Of a DNA stretch of 64,000 nucleotides, positions 8,526 through 17,700 are shown piece after piece. The stretch covers positions 8,157,001-8,221,000 of the forward strand of contig NZ_CP160403.1 of assembly GCF_040782645.1 (NCBI RefSeq). The letters are read 5' to 3'. Made by a program: the position numbers and the translations under genes. Under the pieces are notes generated by a model, which saw only the letters and a program-made list of their open reading frames with translations, searched no databases and was not told where the DNA came from. Each line of letters begins with the position of its first letter. Position 1 is the stretch's first letter. This DNA is from Streptomyces sp. HUAS ZL42 (GTDB lineage: Bacteria; Actinomycetota; Actinomycetes; Streptomycetales; Streptomycetaceae).

Positions 8526-8840
8526 ATGACGCAGTTCGTGGTCACGCTCGACCTCGACGGGGTGACGGACAAGGCGGGCCTGATGGACCGCTGCGCACGC
8601 GCTCTCCGACTGCCCGGCTGGTTCGGCCGCAACTGGGACGCGCTCGCCGATTCGCTCTCCGACCACACCGTCTGGCCGGAGGACGCCGTCGTGGAGGGTC
8701 TGCTGGTCGTCGTGCGGAACTGGCGGCCGTACGCGAAGGCGCAGCCGGGGGAGTGGGAGATCGCGCAGGAGGTGTTCGCGGAGGCGGCGAACCGGACGCC
8801 GGCGCTCACCGTCGCGCTGGCTCTTGGAGGTTCCTCCTAA
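8526..8840 (+). CDS. Barstar-family protein (ribonuclease inhibitor fold)
   Basis: A 104-residue protein with the barstar core: DLDGVTDKAGLMDRCARAL, then PGWFGRNWDALADSLSD, the conserved Phe-Gly-x-Asn-Trp-Asp-Ala-Leu signature, then a C-terminal strand-helix. Classical barstar blocks the secreted RNase barnase. No barnase-type gene is adjacent, so it may guard against a distant RNase or have another partner. The ATG has GGGACGG upstream. It stands alone between a terminator and guaB1. Confidence 0.87.
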   Translation: MTQFVVTLDLDGVTDKAGLMDRCARALRLPGWFGRNWDALADSLSDHTVWPEDAVVEGLLVVVRNWRPYAKAQPGEWEIAQEVFAEAANRTPALTVALALGGSS

Positions 8841-8929
8841 GGGGCCTCTGACCAGCCTGGACGATCTGCCCGGGCATCGCATGACGGCCGACATGGGACA
8901 ATGAAGTACGTGCTCTTCCCCCTGGCTGA

Positions 8930-10414
<1,485 letters not shown>

Positions 10415-10456
10415 GCGCTCCGCTTGGCGCGCGGTTCAGCAATGTGCCGGCCGGCC

Positions 10457-10486
10457 GTGGCTGGTCGCGCACCCCGTGGGGCGCGG
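10457..10486. repeat. Dispersed Streptomyces intergenic repeat, copy 1
   Basis: The string GTGGCTGGTCGCGC (10457-10470) followed by a C-rich/G-rich hairpin (CCCCGTGGGG, then GCGCGG) is the same element found at 59112-59178. In my memory this motif recurs between genes in many Streptomyces genomes. It follows guaB1 and may serve as its terminator. Confidence 0.5.
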
Positions 10487-10517
10487 CACAACGAATGCGC
10501 ACCCGGATGCGATGAAC

Positions 10518-10548
10518 GCAACGATCTTGCGGAGATGCGCAAGGTTGC
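10518..10548. promoter_or_regulatory. Imperfect inverted repeat, likely Lrp-type operator of the permease gene
   Basis: GCAAC-gat-CTTGCG (10518-10531) is answered by CGCAAG-GTTGC (10538-10548) around a 6-base centre, so both half-site parts pair if the three-base insert is skipped. It lies 143 bp before the permease start. Because an Lrp/AsnC regulator gene lies just after the permease, this is a candidate binding site. Confidence 0.45.
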
Positions 10549-10690
10549 TGCATTACAGGGGCAACGCCCCGGCTCATAGGGTTCTGCGCTGTACGTGGCG
10601 TGGCGGGGACCCCGCTCGGTGGGCTCCTGCTGGCGCAGGGGTGCCGCCGGTCCCCGCCGGCCTGTCCTGCAGCGACGAAGGAGTCAGCGC

Positions 10691-12160
10691 GTGCTCGATC
10701 AAGGCGCACCCCCGCAGAATCGCACCCCGTCCGCCCCACCGACCCCCGGCGTCGGTGGGCGTCTCATGCGTCGCAAGCCCGTGGAACGCCTGGTGGCGGA
10801 GGGCGGCCAGGGTGAGGGAGGGGCCCTGCGCAGGTCCCTCGGGCTCTGGCAGCTGACCATGATCAGCATCGGTGCCACCCTCGGCACCGGCATCTTCGTC
10901 GTCCTCGGCGAAGCCGTTCCCAAGGCGGGTCCGGCCGTGACCCTGTCCTTCGTGATCGCCGGGCTCACCGCCCTCTTCTCCGCGCTCTCCTACGCCGAGC
11001 TCGCGGGCACCATCCCCGTCGCCGGGTCCTCGTACTCGTACGCATACGCAACGATGGGCGAGCTGATCGCCTGGGTGTGCGGCTGGTGTCTGGTCCTGGA
11101 GTACGGGGTGTCGGTCGCCGCCGTGGCCGTGGGCTGGGGCGAGTACCTCAACGAACTGCTCGACGGGACGATCGGCGTGACCGTCCCGGACGCCCTGTCG
11201 GCCCCGCCCGGCGACGGCGGTGTCTTCAACCTGCCCGCGCTGATCGTCGTACTGCTGGCGATGGCGTTCCTCCTGGGCGGTGCCCGTGAGTCCGCCCGCG
11301 CCAACACGATCATGGTGGTCGTGAAGATCGCCGCGCTGGTGCTGTTCTGCGCCATCGGTATCCAGGGCTTCCGCTCCGGCAACTACGAGAACTTCATGCC
11401 GCTGGGGATGGCGGGCGTGAGTGCGGCGGGCGCGACGCTCTTCTTCTCGTACATCGGCTTCGACGCGGCGTCGACGGCCGGCGAGGAGGCGAAGAACGCG
11501 AAGCGCGACCTGCCGCGCGCGATCATGCTGTCGCTCGTCATCGTGACGGCGCTGTACGTCCTCGTCGCGGCCGTCGCCGTCGGGGCCAAGCCCTGGCAGG
11601 GGTTCAACGACTCGGAGGCCGCGCTCGCCCAGATCATGCGCGAGGTCACCGGACAGACCTTCTGGGGCACGCTGCTGGCCTTCTGCGCGGTCATCGCCAT
11701 CGCGAGCGTCGTGCTGACCGTGCTGTACGGCCAGACCCGCATCCTCTTCGCGATGTCCCGAGACGGACTGGTGCCGAAGGTGTTCGCCAAGGTCCACCCG
11801 AAGACCGGCACGCCCCGCGCCAACACACTGATCGTGTCCCTGTTCTGCGGTGTCCTGGCCGCCGCGATCCCGCTCGGCCAGCTCGCCGACGCCACCAGCA
11901 TCGGCACCCTCTTCGCCTTCGCGCTGGTCAACGTGGCCGTGGTCGTGCTGCGCCGCACGCGCCCGGACATGTCCCGCACCTTCCGCGTCCCGCTGTCGCC
12001 GCTCCTGCCGGCCCTCGGCTTCGCCTTCTGCGTCTGGATGATGGGCAGTCTGTCCACCGTCACCTGGGTGGTCTTCGGGGTCTGGATGGCCGCCGGGCTC
12101 GTGTTCTACTTCGTGTACGGCTACCGCCGCTCCCGTCTCGCCACGCCCGAAGTGAAGTGA
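10691..12160 (+). CDS. APC-family amino acid permease
   Basis: A 489-residue permease with about 12 membrane spans. Helix 1 carries the substrate-site motif IGATLGTGIFVVLGEAV; AELAGTIPVAGSSYSYAYATMGE and FFSYIGFDAASTAGEEAKN are signature segments of the cationic-amino-acid-transporter branch of the APC family. GTG 10691 is preceded by AAGGAG at 10678-10683, seven bases away; reading further upstream gives an unlikely Arg-rich leader. An Lrp-type regulator starts 10 bases after its stop, so the two are co-transcribed. Since lysine-catabolic genes lie 1-2 kb downstream, a lysine or other cationic substrate is plausible but unproven. Confidence 0.9.
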   Translation: MLDQGAPPQNRTPSAPPTPGVGGRLMRRKPVERLVAEGGQGEGGALRRSLGLWQLTMISIGATLGTGIFVVLGEAVPKAGPAVTLSFVIAGLTALFSALSYAELAGTIPVAGSSYSYAYATMGELIAWVCGWCLVLEYGVSVAAVAVGWGEYLNELLDGTIGVTVPDALSAPPGDGGVFNLPALIVVLLAMAFLLGGARESARANTIMVVVKIAALVLFCAIGIQGFRSGNYENFMPLGMAGVSAAGATLFFSYIGFDAASTAGEEAKNAKRDLPRAIMLSLVIVTALYVLVAAVAVGAKPWQGFNDSEAALAQIMREVTGQTFWGTLLAFCAVIAIASVVLTVLYGQTRILFAMSRDGLVPKVFAKVHPKTGTPRANTLIVSLFCGVLAAAIPLGQLADATSIGTLFAFALVNVAVVVLRRTRPDMSRTFRVPLSPLLPALGFAFCVWMMGSLSTVTWVVFGVWMAAGLVFYFVYGYRRSRLATPEVK

Positions 12161-12170
12161 AACTCCCGCA

Positions 12171-12623
12171 GTGCTGAACGATCTCGACGAACGCATCGTG
12201 CACGCCCTCGCCGAGGACGCCCGCCGCTCCTTCGCGGACATCGGGCAGCTCGTCGGTCTGTCCGCGCCCGCAGTGAAGCGGCGCGTGGACCGGCTGCGCG
12301 CCACCGGAGCCATCACCGGCTTCACCGTACGGGTCGACCCGGCGGCCCTCGGCTGGGAGACCGAGGGCTTCGTCGAGATCTACTGCCGGCGCCACACCTC
12401 GCCGGAGACCATTCAGCGGGGCCTGGAGCGCTATCAGGAGGTCGTGGCCGCGTCCACCGTCACCGGGGACGCGGACGCGATCGTCCAGGTCTTCGCCTCC
12501 GACATGCGGCACTTCGAGCGCGTGCTGGAGCGCATCGCGGGGGAGCCGTTCGTGGAGCGGACGAAGTCCGTGCTGGTGCTGTCCCCGCTGCTGCGACGGT
12601 TCTCGTCGGGGTCGCCGACCTGA
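12171..12623 (+). CDS. Lrp/AsnC-family transcriptional regulator
   Basis: A 150-residue regulator: an N-terminal winged helix (LNDLDERIVHALAEDARRSF; recognition helix in LSAPAVKRRVDRLRATGAI) and a C-terminal RAM ligand-binding domain (TGFTVRVDPAALG, EVVAASTVTGDADAIVQVF). Lrp-type proteins sense amino acids. It is transcribed behind the permease with a 10-base gap and presumably controls it, possibly through the inverted repeat at 10518-10548. The start is GTG. The stop codon lies inside the first unit of a 21-bp tandem repeat. Confidence 0.9.
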   Translation: MLNDLDERIVHALAEDARRSFADIGQLVGLSAPAVKRRVDRLRATGAITGFTVRVDPAALGWETEGFVEIYCRRHTSPETIQRGLERYQEVVAASTVTGDADAIVQVFASDMRHFERVLERIAGEPFVERTKSVLVLSPLLRRFSSGSPT

Positions 12624-12701
12624 GCCCTACCGCTCGGGACCTGAGCCCTACCGCTCGGGACCTGAGCCCTGCCGCTCGGGACCTGAGCCCTACCGCTCGG
12701 A
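12619..12701. repeat. Four tandem copies of a 21-bp unit at a convergent gene junction
   Basis: The unit CCTGAGCCCTACCGCTCGGG plus A is repeated from 12619, 12640, 12661 and 12682, with one base changed in the third copy and a shortened fourth. Each unit carries, on the plus strand, the TGA that ends the Lrp gene and, on the minus strand, the TAG that ends the facing gene. It therefore looks like the two-gene junction itself was amplified. Only the outermost copies are used as stops. Confidence 0.9.
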
Positions 12702-13142
12702 CCGGCGGCGGACCGCCGTCAGCAGCCGCCGTACGAGGATCCTGTGCCCGCCCGTGCCGATGACCAGCCGCCGGTAGAGGCCGCCGGACGGGCCGGGGAA
12801 GGCGGCCCGTGTCTCGGCGCGTAGCCGGATGTGCCCCGGGCCCGCCTCGTCCAGACGGAAGATCAGCGCGTACGACGAGAAGCGATGGCCTCCGACGAGG
12901 ACCAGCTCTCGTTCCGGCACCGCGTCGGCCACATGGAAGCCGGGCAGTGTCGAGCCCTTGATCAGGGGGCTGGGCCCGGACGCCTTGCGGTCGGCGGTGC
13001 CGACGAGGCGTGCGTAACGGGCCGAACGGGGGCGGGTGAAGGACCGGACGAGGGTTTCGCCCAGTCCGCGCCAGACGTCCGCGGCCCGAGCCGCGACGAC
13101 CGTCGTGTGCTCGTCGATCCGGGGCAACGCAGCGATCTCCAT
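12690..13142 (-). CDS. Small SRPBCC/cyclase-like protein of unknown role
   Basis: A 150-residue protein starting MEIAALPRIDEHTTVVAARA, with ACGGAGG just upstream of ATG 13142; the open frame extends upstream without good coding character. The pattern of an opening strand, a helix (ADVWRGLGETLVRSF), several strands ending in FSSYALIFRLDEAGPGHIRL, and a long C-terminal helix region (LYRRLVIGTGGHRILVRRLL) is that of a START/SRPBCC-type hydrophobic-ligand cavity. I cannot name a substrate. It converges on the Lrp gene, and its stop lies within the fourth 21-bp repeat. Confidence 0.65.
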   Translation of the reverse strand: MEIAALPRIDEHTTVVAARAADVWRGLGETLVRSFTRPRSARYARLVGTADRKASGPSPLIKGSTLPGFHVADAVPERELVLVGGHRFSSYALIFRLDEAGPGHIRLRAETRAAFPGPSGGLYRRLVIGTGGHRILVRRLLTAVRRRSER

Positions 13143-13368
13143 CAGGGCCTCCGTGAGTCGGACCCGTCCCCCGCTGAAGACTGTCCCACAGGCACTGTGC
13201 CGACCGGCCGCCGGGGCAGGCGAGGGCGTGCAACGAATCGCCGCCCGACGGGTCACGGACGCAACGATCCGCTCATCGGCGCGCAACGGCTCCTCCTTGT
13301 CCGCCCTGGTCAGCGGCCCGTACCGTCTACATGGCCCCCAACCCCCTCCGTCCCGGTGAGGAACACCC

Positions 13369-14157
13369 ATGCGCACAGCCCTGCTCCAGAGCTCCGGCCG
13401 ACCCGGCTCGGTCGTCGAGAACCTCAAGGTTCTCGACGAGGCCGCGGGCAGGGCCGGAGCTGCCGGCGCCGGGCTCCTCGTCGCGCCGGAGATGTTCCTG
13501 ACCGGGTACGCGATCGGCGACGACATCGCCCGCCTCGCCGAGCCCGCCGACGGCGACTCCGCGGACGCGGTCGCCGAGATCGCCGGCCGGCACGGGCTTG
13601 CTGTCGCGTACGGCTACCCGGAGCGTTCCGCCGGCGTCGTGTACAACTCCGCGCAGCTCGTCTCCGCCGACGGCGCCCGGCTCGCCAACTACCGCAAGAC
13701 CCACCTCTTCGGCTCCTTCGAGCGCGACCACTTCACGCCGGGTGAGCAGCCGGTCGTCCAGGCGGAGCTCGAGGGTCTCCGGGTCGGGATCATGATCTGC
13801 TACGACGTCGAGTTCCCGGAGAACGTCCGCGCCCACGCCCTGGCCGGCACGGACCTCCTCGTCGTCCCGACCGCGCAGATGCACCCGTTCCAGTTCGTCG
13901 CCGAGTCGGTGGTCCCGGTGCGTGCCTTCGAGAACCAGATGTACGTGGCGTACGTCAACCGGGTCGGGCAGGAGGGCGAGTTCGAGTTCGTGGGCCTCTC
14001 CACCCTCGCCGGGCCGGACGGGGTCGCCCGTACCCGCGCCGGTCGTGGCGAGGAGCTCGTCCTCGCCGACGCCGACCCCGTGGCCCTCGCCGCCTCCCGC
14101 GAGGCGAACCCGTATCTGCAGGACCGCCGCCCCGGCCTCTACGGGTCCCTCGTCTGA
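13369..14157 (+). CDS. davA: Carbon-nitrogen hydrolase, probable 5-aminopentanamidase (DavA-like)
   Basis: A 262-residue nitrilase-superfamily enzyme with all three catalytic residues in their motifs: E41 in VAPEMFLTGY, K110 in NYRKTHLFG, and C144 in ICYDVEFPEN. From memory the closest pattern is Pseudomonas DavA, which hydrolyses 5-aminovaleramide to 5-aminovalerate and has the same length and the same APEMFLTGY, YRKTHLFG and CYD(I/V)EFPEN blocks. The next gene, 41 bases away, looks like the partner lysine 2-monooxygenase DavB, which strongly supports this role. The ATG has GTGAGG upstream. Confidence 0.82.
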   Translation: MRTALLQSSGRPGSVVENLKVLDEAAGRAGAAGAGLLVAPEMFLTGYAIGDDIARLAEPADGDSADAVAEIAGRHGLAVAYGYPERSAGVVYNSAQLVSADGARLANYRKTHLFGSFERDHFTPGEQPVVQAELEGLRVGIMICYDVEFPENVRAHALAGTDLLVVPTAQMHPFQFVAESVVPVRAFENQMYVAYVNRVGQEGEFEFVGLSTLAGPDGVARTRAGRGEELVLADADPVALAASREANPYLQDRRPGLYGSLV

Positions 14158-14198
14158 AGCCTCCCCCCGTTTCTTTTCGTGCAAGGAGTTCGTACCCC

Positions 14199-15896
14199 AT
14201 GACGTCCACCGTGCCCAACGCCGTCGAGCACGCAGACGAGCAGCAGCCGCCGATCACCATGTTCGGCCCGGACTTCCCGTACGCGTACGACGACTTCCTC
14301 GCCCACCCGGCGGGTCTCGGCCAGATACCGGCGACCGAGCACGGCACCGAGGTCGCGGTCATCGGCGGCGGACTGTCGGGCATCGTGGCCGCGTACGAGC
14401 TGATGAAGATGGGTCTCAAGCCCGTCGTGTACGAGGCCGACCGGATCGGAGGGCGACTGCGCACCGTCGGTTTCGAGGGCTGCGACCCGTCCCTCACGGC
14501 GGAGATGGGCGCGATGCGCTTCCCGCCGTCCTCCACGGCGCTGCAGCACTACATCGACCTGGTGGGCCTCGAGACCCGGCCCTTCCCCAACCCCCTCGCG
14601 GAGGCGACTCCTTCGACTGTCGTCGACCTCAAGGGCGAGTCCCACTACGCCGAGACGATCGACGACCTGCCGCAGGTCTACCGGGACGTCGCCGACGCCT
14701 GGAACAAGTGCCTCGAAGACGGCGCCGACTTCTCCGACATGAACCGCGCCATGCGCGATCGCGACGTCCCGCGCATCCGCGAGATCTGGTCCCGGCTCGT
14801 CGAGAAGCTCGACAACCAGACCTTCTACGGATTCCTCTGCGACTCCGAGGCCTTCAGGTCCTTCCGGCACCGCGAGATCTTCGGCCAGGTCGGCTTCGGA
14901 ACGGGCGGCTGGGACACCGACTTCCCCAACTCCATCCTGGAGATCCTGCGCGTCGTCTACACCGAGGCCGACGACCATCACCGGGGCATCGTCGGCGGCT
15001 CCCAGCAGCTGCCGCTGCGGCTGTGGGAGCGCGAGCCCGAGAAGATCGTGCACTGGGCCCACGGGACCTCGCTCGCGAGCCTGCACGAGAACCGCGAACC
15101 CCGCCCGGCCGTGACCCGGCTGCACCGCACCGCCGGCAACCGGATCACGGTGACGGACGCCGAGGGTGACATCCGTACGTACAAGGCGGCCGTCTTCACG
15201 GCGCAGTCCTGGATGCTGCTGTCGAAGATCGCCTGCGACGACTCGCTCTTCCCGATCGACCACTGGACGGCGATGGAGCGGACCCACTACATGGAGTCGT
15301 CGAAGCTGTTCGTGCCGGTGGACCGGCCGTTCTGGCTGGACAAGGACGAGGAGACGGGCCGGGACGTCATGTCGATGACGCTCACCGACCGCATGACGCG
15401 CGGGACCTACCTCCTGGACGACGGTCCTGACAGGCCCGCGGTCATCTGCCTGTCCTACACCTGGTGCGACGACAGCCTGAAGTGGCTGCCGCTGTCCGCG
15501 AACGAGCGGATGGAGGTCATGCTGAAGTCGCTGTCGGAGATCTATCCGAAGGTCGACATCCGGAAGCACATCATCGGCAACCCGGTGACCGTCTCCTGGG
15601 AGAACGAGCCCTACTTCATGGGCGCGTTCAAGGCCAACCTGCCGGGCCACTACCGCTACCAGCGGCGCCTGTTCACCCACTTCATGCAGGACCGGCTGCC
15701 CGAGGACAAGCGGGGCGTCTTCCTCGCCGGCGACGACATCTCGTGGACGGCGGGCTGGGCCGAGGGTGCCGTCCAGACCGCGCTGAACGCGGTCTGGGGC
15801 GTCATGCACCACCTCGGCGGCGCGACCGACCCGTCCAACCCCGGGCCCGGAGACGTCTACGACGAGATCGCGCCGGTCGAGCTGCCCGAGGACTAG
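14199..15896 (+). CDS. davB: Flavin monooxygenase/oxidase, probable L-lysine 2-monooxygenase (DavB-like)
   Basis: A 565-residue FAD amine-oxidase-fold enzyme. The dinucleotide motif is VAVIGGGLSGIVAAYELMK (G56-G61 region) with E79 at the end of the second strand; a second FAD block, GVFLAGDDISWTAGWAEGAV, lies at the C-terminus. The N-terminal FGPDFPYAYDDFLAHPAGLG, the central REIFGQVGFGTGGWDTDFPN, and MTLTDRMTRGTYL match my memory of Pseudomonas DavB almost block for block. DavB converts L-lysine with oxygen to 5-aminovaleramide, the substrate of DavA. AAGGAG lies 10 bases before the ATG. A tryptophan 2-monooxygenase role is the main alternative. The stop overlaps that of the facing gene by CTAG. 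Confidence 0.85.
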   Translation: MTSTVPNAVEHADEQQPPITMFGPDFPYAYDDFLAHPAGLGQIPATEHGTEVAVIGGGLSGIVAAYELMKMGLKPVVYEADRIGGRLRTVGFEGCDPSLTAEMGAMRFPPSSTALQHYIDLVGLETRPFPNPLAEATPSTVVDLKGESHYAETIDDLPQVYRDVADAWNKCLEDGADFSDMNRAMRDRDVPRIREIWSRLVEKLDNQTFYGFLCDSEAFRSFRHREIFGQVGFGTGGWDTDFPNSILEILRVVYTEADDHHRGIVGGSQQLPLRLWEREPEKIVHWAHGTSLASLHENREPRPAVTRLHRTAGNRITVTDAEGDIRTYKAAVFTAQSWMLLSKIACDDSLFPIDHWTAMERTHYMESSKLFVPVDRPFWLDKDEETGRDVMSMTLTDRMTRGTYLLDDGPDRPAVICLSYTWCDDSLKWLPLSANERMEVMLKSLSEIYPKVDIRKHIIGNPVTVSWENEPYFMGAFKANLPGHYRYQRRLFTHFMQDRLPEDKRGVFLAGDDISWTAGWAEGAVQTALNAVWGVMHHLGGATDPSNPGPGDVYDEIAPVELPED

Positions 15897-16822
15897 ATCC
15901 CGGCGGCGCGCGCCTTCTCGTACACCTCGGCGGCGACGTCCTTCAGCTCCTGGGCGTCGCGCGTGCCGAACTGGAGGTCGATGAAGATCTCGTCGAGGCC
16001 GACCTCGGCGTGCGCGGCCAGGTCCTCGACGATCTGGTCGACGCTGCCCTGGAAGGGCCGGCGGTCCGCACCGTCGTAACCCTTGGCCAGGTACTGCGCG
16101 TTGGTGCGCAGGACCGTCTGGATCGGTTCCGTGCGTCCGCGCTCGGCGGCCAGCTCCTGCAGCGCCTTCCACTGGGCGGCGAGTGCCTCTGCGCCCATGC
16201 CGATCGGCATCCAGCCGTCGGCGTGGTCGACAAGCCGGCGCTGCGCCTTCCCGGCGCCGGCGGCCAGCAGGATCGGGATCGGCCGCGCGGGCTTGGGGCC
16301 GACGACGGCCGGGTTGATGGTCGTGACGCTTCCCTCGTACGACACCGGGTCCGGGCCCCAGACCGCGCGGCACACCCCGATCAGCTCGTCCAGGACCTGG
16401 CCGCGCTCCTCGAACGGGCGGACGGAAGCGGCCGCGTACTCGTCGAGCGACCAGCCCGTGCCCAGGCCCGCGGCCACCCGGCCGCCGCTCGCCGCGTCCA
16501 GCGTGGCGAGGGCCTTGGCGAGCTGGAACGGCACGTGCAGCGGGGCGACCAGGACGCTGGTGCCCAGCCGGACGCGCTCGGTGGCGGCAGCGGCGAGCGT
16601 GAGGGTGACCAGGGGCTCGGCGACGCCCCGGTACCCGTCCGGCCAGGGGAGGCCCTCGATGCCGTACAGGCCCTGCGTGGCGGGCTCGGGCACCAGCAGC
16701 CGCTCGTACACCCAGAGGCTCTCGTAGCCGATCTGCTCGGCGGTGCGGGCCACGTCGGGCACGTCCCGGCCGAGGTCGTACTGCTTGTTCTGGGGAAGTG
16801 CGAGTCCGAGCCGTGTCGCCAT
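15893..16822 (-). CDS. LLM-class F420-dependent oxidoreductase
   Basis: A 309-residue luciferase-like TIM barrel. The N-terminus RLGLALPQNKQYDLGRDVPD, the segment ATERVRLGTSVLVAPLHVPF and SGGRVAAGLGTGWSLDEYAA are standard for the F420-type LLM proteins; FMN cannot be ruled out. The substrate is unknown. ATG 16822 has AAGGAG eight bases upstream, so the in-frame extension to 16867 is not needed. Its stop overlaps that of davB by four bases on the opposite strand. Confidence 0.87.
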   Translation of the reverse strand: MATRLGLALPQNKQYDLGRDVPDVARTAEQIGYESLWVYERLLVPEPATQGLYGIEGLPWPDGYRGVAEPLVTLTLAAAATERVRLGTSVLVAPLHVPFQLAKALATLDAASGGRVAAGLGTGWSLDEYAAASVRPFEERGQVLDELIGVCRAVWGPDPVSYEGSVTTINPAVVGPKPARPIPILLAAGAGKAQRRLVDHADGWMPIGMGAEALAAQWKALQELAAERGRTEPIQTVLRTNAQYLAKGYDGADRRPFQGSVDQIVEDLAAHAEVGLDEIFIDLQFGTRDAQELKDVAAEVYEKARAAGI

Positions 16823-16912
16823 GCCCTGTGCTCCTTTGCATGAGGTGCGTTCCTGTCGAACGTACAACGTTCACACAAGAGTTGGGGCGCTCGGGCCGCA
16901 GGAGTGCCCGGA

Positions 16913-17599
16913 TCAGTCCGGTAGTGGCGTGAGCAGCATGCGTCCCGCGAGCCCCACCGCCGCATCGAGGTGGTCCGTGAACTCCTCGGCGACATCGGGC
17001 AGTCCGCGCAGCGCCCACAGCGCCCGCGCCGCGGTCCAGGTGGCGTCCCGGGCGCGCTCCAGGCTCCACGATCCGAGCAGATGGGTGAGCGGGTCGGCGA
17101 TCTGCAGGAGGTCGGGGCCCGGCATCAGATCCTCGCGGATGCGCTCCTCCAGCGAGAGGAGGAGCTCGCCCACGCGGTCGAACTCGTCTTCCAGGTCGGC
17201 CGGTTCGCAGTCGAGGCTACGACAGGCGTCCACGACCGCGAGCGCCAGATCGTGGCCGATGTGCGCATTGATGCCCGCCAGCGCGAACTGCAGCGGTCGT
17301 ACGCCGGGATGGCGGCGCATCTGGAACAGCGGCCGCCAGCAGGCCGGTGTGCGCCGCCCGACCGCCGCCGCGTCCACCGCCGCCAGATAGCGCTCCGCGA
17401 ACCGCACGTCCAGCGTGATCGCGGCCCGCGCGTCCGCGAACCGCCCGGCGTCGATGTGCCGGTCGACCGCCTCCGTGACGGCGAGGTAGACGCGGTTGAA
17501 GACGGCGACCCCGTCCCGGGCGGGCAGGGCCGCGTCCAGGGCGCGCATACGGGAGACGACCGTGTCGACAGGGGTGGTGAACTGTTCCAATTGCGCCAT
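16913..17599 (-). CDS. DUF5995-family protein
   Basis: A 228-residue, mainly helical soluble protein. The segment GINAHIGHDLALAVVDAC, with its Asn-x-His-x-x-His-Asp, is the recognisable core of the DUF5995 family and could be a metal or catalytic site; the family function is unknown to me. There is no signal peptide or membrane span. It lies 90 bp upstream of the LLM gene on the same strand, so the two may be co-transcribed, and it is divergent from the GH6 gene. Confidence 0.72.
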   Translation of the reverse strand: MAQLEQFTTPVDTVVSRMRALDAALPARDGVAVFNRVYLAVTEAVDRHIDAGRFADARAAITLDVRFAERYLAAVDAAAVGRRTPACWRPLFQMRRHPGVRPLQFALAGINAHIGHDLALAVVDACRSLDCEPADLEDEFDRVGELLLSLEERIREDLMPGPDLLQIADPLTHLLGSWSLERARDATWTAARALWALRGLPDVAEEFTDHLDAAVGLAGRMLLTPLPD

Positions 17600-17700
17600 G
17601 TGGGCAGGGTCCCAGTCCTAGGCTTTCCGGGGTGCCGGCGGGCCCGGGGCTTCCCCAGAACGGGGGAACGCGTCCGCCGCGCGGGAGGGGGAAGCACACC

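Noticed and set aside
8526..8840. Barnase-barstar toxin-antitoxin pair
   Set aside because: No barnase-like gene lies on either side; only the inhibitor-type protein is present.
14139..17069. A 976-codon minus-strand frame
   Set aside because: It runs antisense to davB and through the LLM and DUF5995 genes out of frame; no domain is visible.
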